This document shows, one piece after another, positions 5,528 through 13,883 of a stretch of 25,926 nucleotides of DNA. The DNA is from a virus: IMG/VR virus record IMGVR_UViG_3300027754_000382, positions 1 to 25,926 of that record; one strand, given 5' to 3'. The position numbers were made by a program, and so were the translations under genes. Within the stretch, counting starts at the first letter, position 1, and each line of letters starts with the position of its first letter. Under the pieces are notes generated by a model. That model was not told where the DNA came from. It was given only the letters and a program-made list of their open reading frames with translations, and did no database searches.

Positions 5528-6360
5528 TGTGCTGGGAGTGGGAAAAGTGGAGTGTAGCTAGCGGTGTAGCGGCACACGCCAAGTGTGATTCTCATTTCAT
5601 CCATAAACGCAAGATCTGCTGCTGTATTGACTCGCGGCGCGGTCATGTAAATCAGTGCTGGAAAGATAAACTGCATTCCTCCCACCGTTTGGACAAGTGA
5701 TCCATTCACAAAAAAATACATTGTGCCAGAGCCGTCTCGGCAAATCGCAAGATCCGTCCAAGTCTGAATCGGAAGCGTTGCGACGTTAATTGTGCTAGTG
5801 CCTCCCACTGTGTTGTTATACTGAGCCTGCAAAGTGCCGTCAGTCAGTAAAATAAAACTGAAGACAATCCCTCCAAAAACTGAATCAAACCCACCAATTA
5901 AACGGCCAGTAGCTCCTGTTGAAGCATTCCACCAAAATGATGCTTCAATTGAAAACGGTGTTGCCCCTGCAATGTTTAACCCAGACTTTCCAAGTGCGGG
6001 AGCAGTCCCGCTAGCGTTTGGAGAAATGGAATTTGGCGTTGACCTGCTTCGAGTCGCTGAAACTGCAAGAAATCCAGTGCCAGTTGTAAAGGTGTTTCCT
6101 CCGTAAGTCTGCGTTGGATTGGCGACAAGCGACAAGGTGCCGCCAGCCTTCATATTTTGGCCGTTTGCAACCGTTCCAACAGCCAAAGAATCCCAATTTT
6201 CAAAATACTGAACCGAACTCCAATACGGGTCTGATGTTGGAACATTGGATCGAAACCGCCGCACCTGAGTTGCGTCTCCAGAATCAATGGAAATAAACTT
6301 CCCAGCGCCAACGCGCTTAATTTCAAGTCCGTACTGGTCTGGCGTCAGAATCTTTTGCAT
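5524..6360 (-). CDS. Tail-associated protein with LamG/concanavalin-like domain
   Basis: 278 residues. After an N-terminal region (about 1-45), the sequence has the strand pattern of a LamG-like jelly roll: P-F-S-I-E-A-S-F-W-W, G-R-L-I-G-G-F-D-S, T-W-T-D-L-A-I-C-R-D-G-S-G-T, M-Y-F-F-V-N-G, and a final A-F-M-D-E-M-R-I-T-L-G-V-C-R-Y, which is the typical end of the fold. Such domains in phage tail proteins usually bind surface glycans. The ATG overlaps the upstream stop in a TAATG. It is the last structural gene before the endolysin. The fold is likely; receptor binding is inferred. Confidence 0.75.
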   Translation of the reverse strand: MQKILTPDQYGLEIKRVGAGKFISIDSGDATQVRRFRSNVPTSDPYWSSVQYFENWDSLAVGTVANGQNMKAGGTLSLVANPTQTYGGNTFTTGTGFLAVSATRSRSTPNSISPNASGTAPALGKSGLNIAGATPFSIEASFWWNASTGATGRLIGGFDSVFGGIVFSFILLTDGTLQAQYNNTVGGTSTINVATLPIQTWTDLAICRDGSGTMYFFVNGSLVQTVGGMQFIFPALIYMTAPRVNTAADLAFMDEMRITLGVCRYTASYTPLFPLPAQ

Positions 6361-8057
6361 TAGGTCAATTCAGTTACGCGAGCAGTCCCAGCGGCACCAA
6401 AAATGCCCGTCAAGGCTTGTGTGACTCCGTTTAGCGTGACAACATCACCAGAGGCAAGAGAGACACTGTAATTTGTTGCAGACGCTGTGCCCGAGCCGAT
6501 TAGCACGTAAAGAGTGCCAGCGCCTTCGTTGGTGATGATTGCTGACTTTCTTGCATTGTTAGCCGCAAGGAGCGTCGCCGAACTCGTAGAGGTAAAGCTA
6601 GAGATTACTGATCCTGCTCGGGCTGCCGTATCGCCGTTTACGACAATTTGCGCGGCTTTGATTAGCACATAGCCAGCCGTTACAGTGCTTCCAGCCGTCT
6701 TCACGATTGCTCTGAGTTGCTGTGCATTTCCAATCGAGCACGTCGTGCGGACTGTCGAACTAGCTATCGCCTGTAATGGTGAGCCAAGATCGAACCAAGT
6801 TGCTCCAAAATCATCCGAGCCTTGAAGCTGCAACACGGGAGCAGTCGTTGCTGCTCCAATATTCACAACCAGAGACGCCTGAGAACAATTTTGAGAGACA
6901 AGTGTTGCAGTTGTGCTGCTCAAGGTTGTTAAGGAAATTGTGCGATCAAAACGCTGCCGTTCAAGCGGAGGGATTATCGAATTTTGCAACCGAGAAATCG
7001 AGCGAGTAAAGCTGGGACCAGTTCCTCCGATCGTGGAAACGTATCTAATGCGATTCCCCCTTAATTGTAAAATAGGAGACTCGTAAAATCCCGTTGCAGT
7101 TATCCTAGGAAAATCGTAAATGCGAGTCCAGTTAGTGCCACTGTCTAACGACTCTTCTACGCTTAGGTCATACGTCGGTAGCGTTCCGGAGACTACCGTA
7201 ACAGCCATACTGACAACAAATCCAACTCCACTCCCTGCTGTAATTGCTGCACTATTTGCAGTCGTGGTGATTGCTGCACTTGTTTGGTCGGTTACAAGAG
7301 AGGCCAAACCAAGATTTGAATTTGTAACTGCCGAAACAGTTCCACCGCTAGAAACAGTTCCAATTTGGTTAATTGATGGTGCTTGAGTGCAAGGAATTAT
7401 TGAAATTGAAGCCGATCCAGTGGTTATCGCAGTGCATCGCACTCGAAACAAAACTTGATTAGCAATCACTCCACCAGTGACTGGCCCGTAATACAATGCC
7501 GCTGCACTTAAATTGCTTGCAGTTGTAGCTGCTGAAGCTTGCGTCGATGCAATGGCAAGTGCTGATGCCAGCCAAGTTGCACCATTATCAATAGAAACCT
7601 CCCAAGCAACAGTAAGCCCTGTAAAGGTTCCGGTTAATGAAACAAAGATTCCATTGTATCCATCAAGAGCGGTAGTAACAACAGTCTGAGCTGCGGCTGT
7701 AAGCGACCCGTTTGTTGCAGTCCCGTAAACCTGCCGTTGCGGAACACCTGTGGAGTCAGTCGCAAGCGTTACAGGCGAGGCATTGGCCGATGTGGTCGCT
7801 CCAACGACGTCGTACAAACACGTTAGGCTATCGCTATCAGCCATCCCAACAGTTGAATACTGCAACGTGATTGTGTTCGCGGAAAAATTGCTGTATCCGT
7901 AACCGCTGCCCATCGCAGGGCAATAGATGATAGCGTTGCGAGTGTTGTTTATAACAGCCTGCAATCGGCTAAGCGAGAACCCGCCTGCAAGCCCAGTAAA
8001 ATTAAGCGTTCCAGCCGAGGCTGTGAAAGTCGGGTTGAATGTCAGTGCTTGCTTCAT
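6360..8057 (-). CDS. Large tail structural protein, fibre-like
   Basis: 565 residues, very rich in Ser, Thr, Ala and Gly, with repeated predicted beta strands and almost no Cys. The start (M-K-Q-A-L-T-F-N-P-T-F-T-A) and the following L-Q-A-V-I-N-N-T-R-N-A-I-I-Y resemble N-terminal domains of phage structural proteins. Later segments repeat a pattern W-E-V-S-I-D-N-G-A-T-W, S-L-D-S-G-T-N-W-T-R and G-S-D-D-F-G-A-T-W, suggesting at least three beta-sandwich (Ig- or carbohydrate-module-like) repeats. It lies three bases after the fibre gene at 8061. A tail appendage role is inferred from composition and position; no named family. Confidence 0.65.
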   Translation of the reverse strand: MKQALTFNPTFTASAGTLNFTGLAGGFSLSRLQAVINNTRNAIIYCPAMGSGYGYSNFSANTITLQYSTVGMADSDSLTCLYDVVGATTSANASPVTLATDSTGVPQRQVYGTATNGSLTAAAQTVVTTALDGYNGIFVSLTGTFTGLTVAWEVSIDNGATWLASALAIASTQASAATTASNLSAAALYYGPVTGGVIANQVLFRVRCTAITTGSASISIIPCTQAPSINQIGTVSSGGTVSAVTNSNLGLASLVTDQTSAAITTTANSAAITAGSGVGFVVSMAVTVVSGTLPTYDLSVEESLDSGTNWTRIYDFPRITATGFYESPILQLRGNRIRYVSTIGGTGPSFTRSISRLQNSIIPPLERQRFDRTISLTTLSSTTATLVSQNCSQASLVVNIGAATTAPVLQLQGSDDFGATWFDLGSPLQAIASSTVRTTCSIGNAQQLRAIVKTAGSTVTAGYVLIKAAQIVVNGDTAARAGSVISSFTSTSSATLLAANNARKSAIITNEGAGTLYVLIGSGTASATNYSVSLASGDVVTLNGVTQALTGIFGAAGTARVTELT

Positions 8058-8060
8058 AAG

Positions 8061-9143
8061 TTATCCAAGTGCGATTGCGTAACCGATTGCCATTGCATTT
8101 GTTGGCCTTGCGCTCAGGTCAGTTGTCAAATTGGAAATCTTGCTTTGGTCGATTGCCGCAGCTACGTCAACGTCTGCATTAACCAACAGGCTTGCAGGAC
8201 TCTGGAACGTGCCGTCGATAACCTTTACGAGCCCAGAGCCGCCCACGCTGGGGATTGTGCTGTGGACGTGCGAAGGCGTCGAATCACCAAACGACACTGT
8301 AACCGTGTGATTATTCCCAGTCGCCTTGGCGCGAATCTCGATGTAAACTCGATCCGTTAGCTCGACATCGGTCTGCGGAATCACCAGCGAGATAGCCGTC
8401 TGCACTGGTGTGCCGTTATTGGCAACAAGGGCATCGCCGGACGTTGCAATGAGCGTTGGCGACGTGCCATTGTATTTATACAGACGGATCTGAAGAACGG
8501 TAGGCGCTCCTGCGTTGGCATTGCCAGTGCACCAGACATTGAAGTCCCAAATTCCTGCTGGCCAATAAGATACATCTGGATCAATCGGCGATGACTCGGA
8601 GACAAATCCGCAAATCAAATCATACTGTCCAACCGTCAGATTTCCGCTCGTGACGCTCGACTGTGAAATCTCAGCCGAACGGCCCAACTGGTGCGGCACC
8701 ACTGGAGAGGTTGGAAGGCCCGTAGTTGGCGCATCTGCGGCTGTTGTGTAGTTTAGATAGTACAGCAGTCCGCCGCCCCCAGAACCTCCGCCGCTGACAG
8801 TTCCGGCGACCCAATTGTTTCCATTCCATTGCAACACTTGCCCATTGCTCGGGGAAGCCGCCGAAACTGGATTGCCTTGGAGCGCCGAGATTTGCAGGCT
8901 TGCAGTGCCAGCGGTTGCGGTTACGTCGCCAGATAGAGCGCAAAGCTGTTGAGTTTCAAGCGTGCCAGAGAGTTCGGCAAACGACGTTGCGCCGCCAGCC
9001 CCTTGAATCTCAACAACCCCACTATCCGCGCCCATGTAAACCTTGCCAGTGGAGCGATTGGTAGCAATCTCTCCAAGGAAAAGTGACGAAGGGGCACCTG
9101 CTCCGGGAGCGGAGTTGGTGCGTGGGATAATGGGGTTGCTCAT
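8061..9143 (-). CDS. Tail fibre protein (paralogue of the upstream fibre)
   Basis: 360 residues. Residues about 1-50 (M-S-N-P-I-I-P-R-T-N-S, then G-E-I-A-T-N-R-S-T-G-K-V-Y-M-G) form a small N-terminal module shared with the adjacent fibre gene and common at the start of phage fibres. A glycine linker, GGGSGGGG, lies near residue 120. A longer beta-rich domain follows, and the end has A-A-I-D-Q-S-K-I-S-N-L-T-T-D-L, a motif seen in many fibre proteins. No Shine-Dalgarno sequence is visible before the ATG. It probably contacts the host surface. Confidence 0.75.
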   Translation of the reverse strand: MSNPIIPRTNSAPGAGAPSSLFLGEIATNRSTGKVYMGADSGVVEIQGAGGATSFAELSGTLETQQLCALSGDVTATAGTASLQISALQGNPVSAASPSNGQVLQWNGNNWVAGTVSGGGSGGGGLLYYLNYTTAADAPTTGLPTSPVVPHQLGRSAEISQSSVTSGNLTVGQYDLICGFVSESSPIDPDVSYWPAGIWDFNVWCTGNANAGAPTVLQIRLYKYNGTSPTLIATSGDALVANNGTPVQTAISLVIPQTDVELTDRVYIEIRAKATGNNHTVTVSFGDSTPSHVHSTIPSVGGSGLVKVIDGTFQSPASLLVNADVDVAAAIDQSKISNLTTDLSARPTNAMAIGYAIALG

Positions 9144-9156
9144 GGGTTAATCGAGA

Positions 9157-10263
9157 TTAGTACGTGCCACCATTAAACACGGTCGGGGATGTGCTGGTGG
9201 TGATTGCAACCGTATTGTCTACAGTCAGCAATCCAGAGCCGTCAATGGACAGCCCATTTCCGGCAATAATTCCTCCCAATTGAGCGGTCGTTGCCGGAAT
9301 CACGGACAAATCACCGCCAAGCGTCACCGAAAGCCCGCTTCCCGCAATGATTCCACCCAACTGAGCAGTCGTCGCTGCTGGGAGCGTGTATTGACCTTGA
9401 ATTGCACTTAGTACCCCAGATGAAATTGTAAGGTTATCACCTACGATAATAGCCCCTACGCTTGCGGTTGTTGCATACGGGAACCAGCTTGGGTCAATTT
9501 TACCATTATAAGGCCCGACTTCAGATGCTGAAATTGGAATTACCCCCTCACCAGCAACAATGGATACTTGCTGAGTGCCAAGCGCCCCAATATTTGCAGC
9601 CGTAAGCGTTACATTTCCAGAAATCGGGCTGACGTTATTTACGGAAATTACGTAGGCGTCAGAGCCGGGGATCTTGTCCCAAGTCGCACCGTCGAAAACC
9701 ACAAGATCACCTGTGAGCCAGTCAGTGTGGCCGTCGAGGTTAGTATTACCAGCGACCGATACGACGTAATACCAGCCCTTGGTGCCAACGCCAGACGCAA
9801 GCGCGGGATCATTTGTCGAAGCATCCCAAGATCCCTTGAAGGTTAGTCCGCCGATGATAGACGCTGGAATCTGTTCAAGAGAAATTTTGCCACCGCCATC
9901 AAGTTGAGGGACTAGTCCAGCGATTGCAGCCGTGGTTAGGAAATTCACGTCGGCAGTCGAAATGGTTGGCAACTGGCTCGATGTGAGCTTGCCTGCGCCA
10001 TTAAGCGATGCCACGCCATTTGCTGCGCCAAGCTGCTGAGTGCCCAAAGCTCCAATGGATGCTGTGGTGATTGAAACGTCGCCAGTCCCGCCATTCACGG
10101 ATTTGACTGGAGCAACGTCCACAACGTCGCCATTTGCTTTGCGAAGATAAAGATTTCCGCTTGTTACGTTTGATGCAATTTCAGCAGTGACCAATGCCAA
10201 TGCGGGCGGCGCGGCAGTGCTGAGTAAATTGCTGTTGAATTTTGGAATAATGGGGTTGGCCAT
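9157..10263 (-). CDS. Repeat-containing tail fibre protein
   Basis: 368 residues from the ATG at 10263, two bases after the preceding stop; a longer frame running into that gene is less likely. The N-terminus (M-A-N-P-I-I-P-K-F-N-S, then A-E-I-A-S-N-V-T-S-G-N-L-Y-L) parallels the next fibre gene. Fibre repeats follow: S-I-G-A-L-G-T-Q-Q and N-I-G-A-L-G-T-Q-Q, a G-A-G-K-L-T-S-S-Q-L-P motif, and two copies of T-T-A-Q-L-G-G-I-I-A-G-x-G-L-S near the C-terminus. It ends in G-G-T-Y, as does the small gene upstream. These features mark a trimeric fibre shaft; the receptor is unknown. Confidence 0.8.
   Translation of the reverse strand: MANPIIPKFNSNLLSTAAPPALALVTAEIASNVTSGNLYLRKANGDVVDVAPVKSVNGGTGDVSITTASIGALGTQQLGAANGVASLNGAGKLTSSQLPTISTADVNFLTTAAIAGLVPQLDGGGKISLEQIPASIIGGLTFKGSWDASTNDPALASGVGTKGWYYVVSVAGNTNLDGHTDWLTGDLVVFDGATWDKIPGSDAYVISVNNVSPISGNVTLTAANIGALGTQQVSIVAGEGVIPISASEVGPYNGKIDPSWFPYATTASVGAIIVGDNLTISSGVLSAIQGQYTLPAATTAQLGGIIAGSGLSVTLGGDLSVIPATTAQLGGIIAGNGLSIDGSGLLTVDNTVAITTSTSPTVFNGGTY
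9253..9378 (-). repeat. Two-copy 81-base-spaced repeat inside the fibre gene
   Basis: Two related 45-base segments, 9253-9297 and 9334-9378, lie 81 bases (27 codons) apart and encode T-T-A-Q-L-G-G-I-I-A-G-S/N-G-L-S. The copies differ mostly at third codon positions, so they are old or selected as protein rather than a fresh slippage event. Confidence 0.7.
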
Positions 10264-10265
10264 GA

Positions 10266-10535
10266 CTAGTAAGTTCCTCCGAGTATTTGTTCGTTGTTGG
10301 TTAAGATTGGGTTCCCGTTTAGAGTACAAGTCCCCGTCAAGACTGCATTGGTTCCACTGATCGCGCCCACATCTGTTGCGGTTAATGCAACAACGGGGCC
10401 GGTGTAGCCGTTGATTTCCGTAATTCCACCCGCCGCGCCGGGTTCTCCTTGCGGACCTTGTGGTCCCTGTGGACCGGGAATTCCTTCAAGAATGTCAACA
10501 GTGATGATCTGTTGGGTATCGTTACAGCAACTCAT
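10266..10535 (-). CDS. Small collagen-like tail protein
   Basis: 89 residues. Residues about 17-33 contain the collagen-like run G-I-P-G-P-Q-G-P-Q-G-P-Q-G-E-P-G. A fibre-type segment follows (G-Y-T-G-P-V-V-A-L-T-A-T-D-V-G-A-I-S) and the protein ends in G-G-T-Y. Gly-X-Y repeats in phage tail proteins form trimeric stalks. The GAI-type motif and GGTY end are shared with the next fibre gene, suggesting the two arose from a common module or act together. The start overlaps the upstream stop in an ATGA. Confidence 0.75.
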   Translation of the reverse strand: MSCCNDTQQIITVDILEGIPGPQGPQGPQGEPGAAGGITEINGYTGPVVALTATDVGAISGTNAVLTGTCTLNGNPILTNNEQILGGTY

Positions 10536-10840
10536 CTGATTGAAACCCTCCCTTGTGCGACGTTGAGAAAAAACGAATCCGAAATTCGAGTGGCATCGAG
10601 CGTCATTACCGCCCTTTGCGCGGAAAACTCAGAGGTTTGCTCCGGAGTAAGCGAACAGCAAAGAACATCACTTTCTCTGAGGTCGGATGACAAAATGGCA
10701 AGAGGAGTCCCGTCTTGAGTCGAGAGGGTGGCATCAAAAGTCCAGTTCGCGGCGGAATCCTCAGTTCTAAAATTCAACTGAAAGCCAATCGCGAAAGAAA
10801 ACCCTCTCTGAAGTGATGTCGAAAACTCGACCGGTGCCAT
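10532..10840 (-). CDS. Small tail or fibre-associated protein
   Basis: 102 residues, predicted all-beta. It has a pattern seen in small proteins of fibre loci: an aromatic N-terminus (R-G-F-S-F-A-I-G-F-Q-L), a W-T-F-D-A-T-L strand, S-L-T-P-E-Q-T, then a final N-V-A-Q-G-R-V-S-I. I regard this as resemblance only. A TTGACAA box lies 12 bases before the ATG. Its position between the unrecognised 574-residue gene and the collagen-like gene suggests attachment of the fibres to the tail. Confidence 0.55.
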   Translation of the reverse strand: MAPVEFSTSLQRGFSFAIGFQLNFRTEDSAANWTFDATLSTQDGTPLAILSSDLRESDVLCCSLTPEQTSEFSAQRAVMTLDATRISDSFFLNVAQGRVSIR

Positions 10841-10852
10841 GCCTCTGGAGGA

Positions 10853-10859
10853 TTGTCAA
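10853..10859 (-). promoter_or_regulatory. TTGACAA box before the start at 10840
   Basis: TTGACAA overlaps the TGA stop of the 574-residue gene and ends 12 bases before the next ATG. No purine-rich sequence other than a short CCAGAGG lies between. It is one of five boxes in the same relative position. Confidence 0.4.
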
Positions 10860-12580
10860 CTGTCAGCATACTTCTCTCCAATTTTCCATTCTACGTTCAA
10901 ATTTGCTATTCCGGGAAGCCCCCAAATTGGAGCAGAACAGATTTCATTTTCATTTTCATCGAGGATGCGATAATTCCCAGCCATCATAATCTGATTATCT
11001 CGAAGGTCGTTAAAATAATCGCACAGCCTCTGAACAAAATCGGTAATGATAGCTGGATTATCCACAACTGTTAAAGTGCGATAAACCCCAGTATAGGGAT
11101 CTGTTTTAGATGTCGATGGATTTCTGTACACCCAAGGGCTAAAATTGGGGGCTGGAACATACAATTCTAATCCTGTTTCTGGATCCGTTGATAAAACAAT
11201 TTGACACTCAAATCCAGAGCCTAGACTACCCCATCCTCCAAACGGAGTGGCTGGTATTGGTTGGCTGTTGTTTGTGTAAGTCCCAGATTCCGTATGCCCG
11301 TCTGGATACTCGTCTATAAATGTAAAATCTTTATAAAAGAAAACAACTTCAGCGTTTGGATCAATGGCCTGTGCTTGACCATTTAATTTTTCTGGAGAAA
11401 AACTTAAAACTTTTGGAAACTGCTTTTTTACCTGTTCTTTTGAAAACCCAATAAAAGCCGAAAAAGCAATGTCGTTTGATTCCTCAAAGGCCATCCAAAA
11501 ATTTTCAGCATTGAAATAATAATCTGAAACAGGCGTCCATGTGACTTCTCCGCCTTCTTCCGTTGGCCCGCTTCGGATCATCACTTTAACGGACTCAGGA
11601 AAATTAAAAGTGCTCCACGGAGTGTTCCAAACGTGATACGGACGTTGGAGTTTGCACAGCATCTTCCAGCCAGATGTTGTTTGTGTAAACGCCAGTCCAA
11701 AAAAATCACCCCAAGCCAACACATTTTTGCATGACGCTCCATTTGCAATGGCTTCGGTTGTATTAACCTCAAACATTGGAACCGGAGCAGATTCAAGTGA
11801 GTAAATAAAAGCCCCACGTTGAGCCAAATCCCACTTTAACCTCGGGTCTGTTCCTTGAATTTTATCTGCCCACAAAGCCGCGTCTGCTGTCATTGTGTTC
11901 AAATCAAAATCTCCGTAAATTTCGATAAAATACCAAACAGGGTCTTCGTATGATGTTATTCGCTGCTGGTTATAGTTTCTCGCCCATTTTGCTGCCTTTA
12001 AGGAATCGGAAGCGGGATTCCATTGTTCATTTGGTCCTTTGTATGAAAACGGAACAGCAAGTTCCCATTGTCTCGTAGACGCTTCCCCGGCGTCTGTTTG
12101 ATATTGGCCCTGATTTCCAACAACTACATTTCTGGAGAAAACTCTTGGAATCAGCGTTTGAAAATCACGATCTTCTTCAAGCAAAACTTGACCGCGAGTG
12201 CCTTCTGTCGGAGTCCAAGTTGCTTGAGGTTCTGAAATTCCTCGTTTGAATTCCCATATTTTTGCACTCCAATACGCTTTTACCAAAGCCTCCGGTGACG
12301 GAACATCAATCCATCCAAATGCAATTCCAGCGTATTGAAAATCATTTGAACTGGATTGACTGTACGGAAGCGGTGCTTGAAATCGTCGTTCCAGCCCGCC
12401 TCCATCAAGCAAATCCCTGTTTGCCAACGGTGCCGCCCATTTGTATTCACCGTCTAATTCTTCATCCCAAAGTTTTACAACCCAGTTGTAGTCATTCAGT
12501 GAAACATCTGGATTTTGAATAAAATAAGGCCACCACATCATTTCTGGTGGAACTGGCGACCATCCGTGCGTCAAGCTCAT
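10856..12580 (-). CDS. Unrecognised 574-residue tail-tip candidate
   Basis: A 574-residue protein unusually rich in Trp, Pro and Asn (for example W-S-P-V-P-P-E-M-M-W-W-P-Y-F near the N-terminus) with alternating strand-like segments, few Cys and no signal peptide or membrane segment. I recognise no domain. It overlaps the upstream gene in an ATGA, lies in the tail region between the tape measure and the fibres, and is one of the largest proteins there. By position it should be a tail-tip, baseplate or hub component; that is inference. DNA in this part is visibly more AT-rich than the fibre genes. Confidence 0.6.
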   Translation of the reverse strand: MSLTHGWSPVPPEMMWWPYFIQNPDVSLNDYNWVVKLWDEELDGEYKWAAPLANRDLLDGGGLERRFQAPLPYSQSSSNDFQYAGIAFGWIDVPSPEALVKAYWSAKIWEFKRGISEPQATWTPTEGTRGQVLLEEDRDFQTLIPRVFSRNVVVGNQGQYQTDAGEASTRQWELAVPFSYKGPNEQWNPASDSLKAAKWARNYNQQRITSYEDPVWYFIEIYGDFDLNTMTADAALWADKIQGTDPRLKWDLAQRGAFIYSLESAPVPMFEVNTTEAIANGASCKNVLAWGDFFGLAFTQTTSGWKMLCKLQRPYHVWNTPWSTFNFPESVKVMIRSGPTEEGGEVTWTPVSDYYFNAENFWMAFEESNDIAFSAFIGFSKEQVKKQFPKVLSFSPEKLNGQAQAIDPNAEVVFFYKDFTFIDEYPDGHTESGTYTNNSQPIPATPFGGWGSLGSGFECQIVLSTDPETGLELYVPAPNFSPWVYRNPSTSKTDPYTGVYRTLTVVDNPAIITDFVQRLCDYFNDLRDNQIMMAGNYRILDENENEICSAPIWGLPGIANLNVEWKIGEKYADS

Positions 12581-13239
12581 TGAATTTCGTTGTGACTAAT
12601 CCACGGAGCAGCAACAACCGCTGCTTGTCCTCCTATTGCTGTTAAAAACAAACACAAATCTGTCCTTGTCAGATTGATAATTTTTTTATCTCCAACAACT
12701 GTGCCGCTTCGAGAATCATCAGCAGATGAAATTTCTGCTATAGGAACATACAAAACGCCCTGCCTTCCATTTTCCGGATCTCTTTCAATCGGATCAGGAT
12801 ACCCTTCCCAGAATGATTGGTACGCTCCAACAATAAAATACGCCCCGTTTGGTCGATAATTTGAATCAAGCGTAATTTTTAACACAACCATCTCTCCAAG
12901 AGATGGAAATGCAAAATTTGACTCAAGATTTGCAATGGTTTGTGTGTCTGCTGCCGGAGATTTCCATAAAAACGAATGAGGATCTACGTTGATATAATAT
13001 CCTTCCTCAAAGACAAAATAATTTACCTTAAAAGGATATTGTTCTAAACTTTCTGCCGTTCCTCCACTTCCTCCACTTCCTCCATTTTGATCTTGAATTA
13101 CAAGAGTTGTTCCGCCGGAAGTCCTGTTAATTAAATATCCGCTGCCGGGTTGAATTGTATTTTTGCGGATTTCATCTGCAAGTTCATTCAGTTGAGAGGC
13201 GTACAATGGTCCGCCTTTGTAAAATGGAGTTGGTCCCAT
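12577..13239 (-). CDS. Unrecognised tail protein with Gly-rich linker
   Basis: 220 residues. An N-terminal helix (A-S-Q-L-N-E-L-A-D-E-I-R-K) is followed by G-S-G-Y-L-I-N-R-T-S-G-G-T-T-L-V-I, a pattern I associate with short N-terminal domains of phage structural proteins. A GGSGGSGG linker comes next near residue 55, then a beta-rich C-terminal domain. It lies two bases after the stop of the gene at 13241 and overlaps the next gene by four. No enzyme motif is visible. It is probably a tail appendage or adaptor. Confidence 0.6.
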   Translation of the reverse strand: MGPTPFYKGGPLYASQLNELADEIRKNTIQPGSGYLINRTSGGTTLVIQDQNGGSGGSGGTAESLEQYPFKVNYFVFEEGYYINVDPHSFLWKSPAADTQTIANLESNFAFPSLGEMVVLKITLDSNYRPNGAYFIVGAYQSFWEGYPDPIERDPENGRQGVLYVPIAEISSADDSRSGTVVGDKKIINLTRTDLCLFLTAIGGQAAVVAAPWISHNEIQ

Positions 13240-13240
13240 A

Positions 13241-13882
13241 TTACGAGCTGTAAAGCCATGTATCCCATCCTAATGGCCCGGAACCAAGGTATTCATAAGT
13301 GTTATGCCATTTCCCTTCAGTACCTTCTTGTTGTCCAGAACATCCCATAAACAAAAAATTAAATCCATTAGGCAACGGAATTGGAGAAATATCAGCAGAT
13401 TGAATAAATCCAACGCCAAGAATATTGGGTGGGTTGTTTGAGATTTCAGTGTATTTAACTGTTGCTCGAGGCGACATGTAATCTGTAATTCCTTTTTTAT
13501 AATAATCAAAAAGGGTTGCAATCCCAGCATTTCCACTGGTTGACGGGGTCCAAGTTCCTAGTTTTCCGTCAGTAGGATTTTTTTTCCAAATAATCCACTT
13601 TTCCATCTGATCGGTTGGAATGTTTTGGTTTAAAATTTTTGGGTGAGTTTCAATTGGCGACTGTAGCAAAGCCACGTCGATTGAATAAGAAACTATCCAT
13701 GGCGAAGGAGATGCGTACACCTCTTCGACCGTAGTTGTTTTGCCGTCGGTGGTTGTTTGAGTCCAAGACCGAGCCGTGTTTGATGGCAAAACACCAGCAT
13801 CAAAAGATTCAGTTGTGGTTTTTTGTATAATTAACCCAGTTGGGTCTTTTGATACTTCAAATGCTGTTACTGTTGTTGCCAT
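13241..13882 (-). CDS. Unrecognised tail protein downstream of the tape measure
   Basis: 213 residues, beta-rich and high in Thr, Ser and aromatics, with no membrane segment. The first 70 residues are Thr-rich (T-W/Q-T-T-T-D-G-K-T-T-T-V-E-E-V). The C-terminus has G-P-L-G-W-D-T-W-L-Y. It starts directly after the tape measure gene, where distal-tail or minor tail proteins are usually encoded. I recognise no family. Confidence 0.6.
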   Translation of the reverse strand: MATTVTAFEVSKDPTGLIIQKTTTESFDAGVLPSNTARSWTQTTTDGKTTTVEEVYASPSPWIVSYSIDVALLQSPIETHPKILNQNIPTDQMEKWIIWKKNPTDGKLGTWTPSTSGNAGIATLFDYYKKGITDYMSPRATVKYTEISNNPPNILGVGFIQSADISPIPLPNGFNFLFMGCSGQQEGTEGKWHNTYEYLGSGPLGWDTWLYSS

Positions 13883-13883
13883 A

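Noticed and set aside
10841-10860. TTGACA as a sigma-70 -35 box of internal promoters
   Set aside because: At none of the junctions checked is there a TATAAT-like hexamer 16-18 bases downstream; that position falls inside the next gene.
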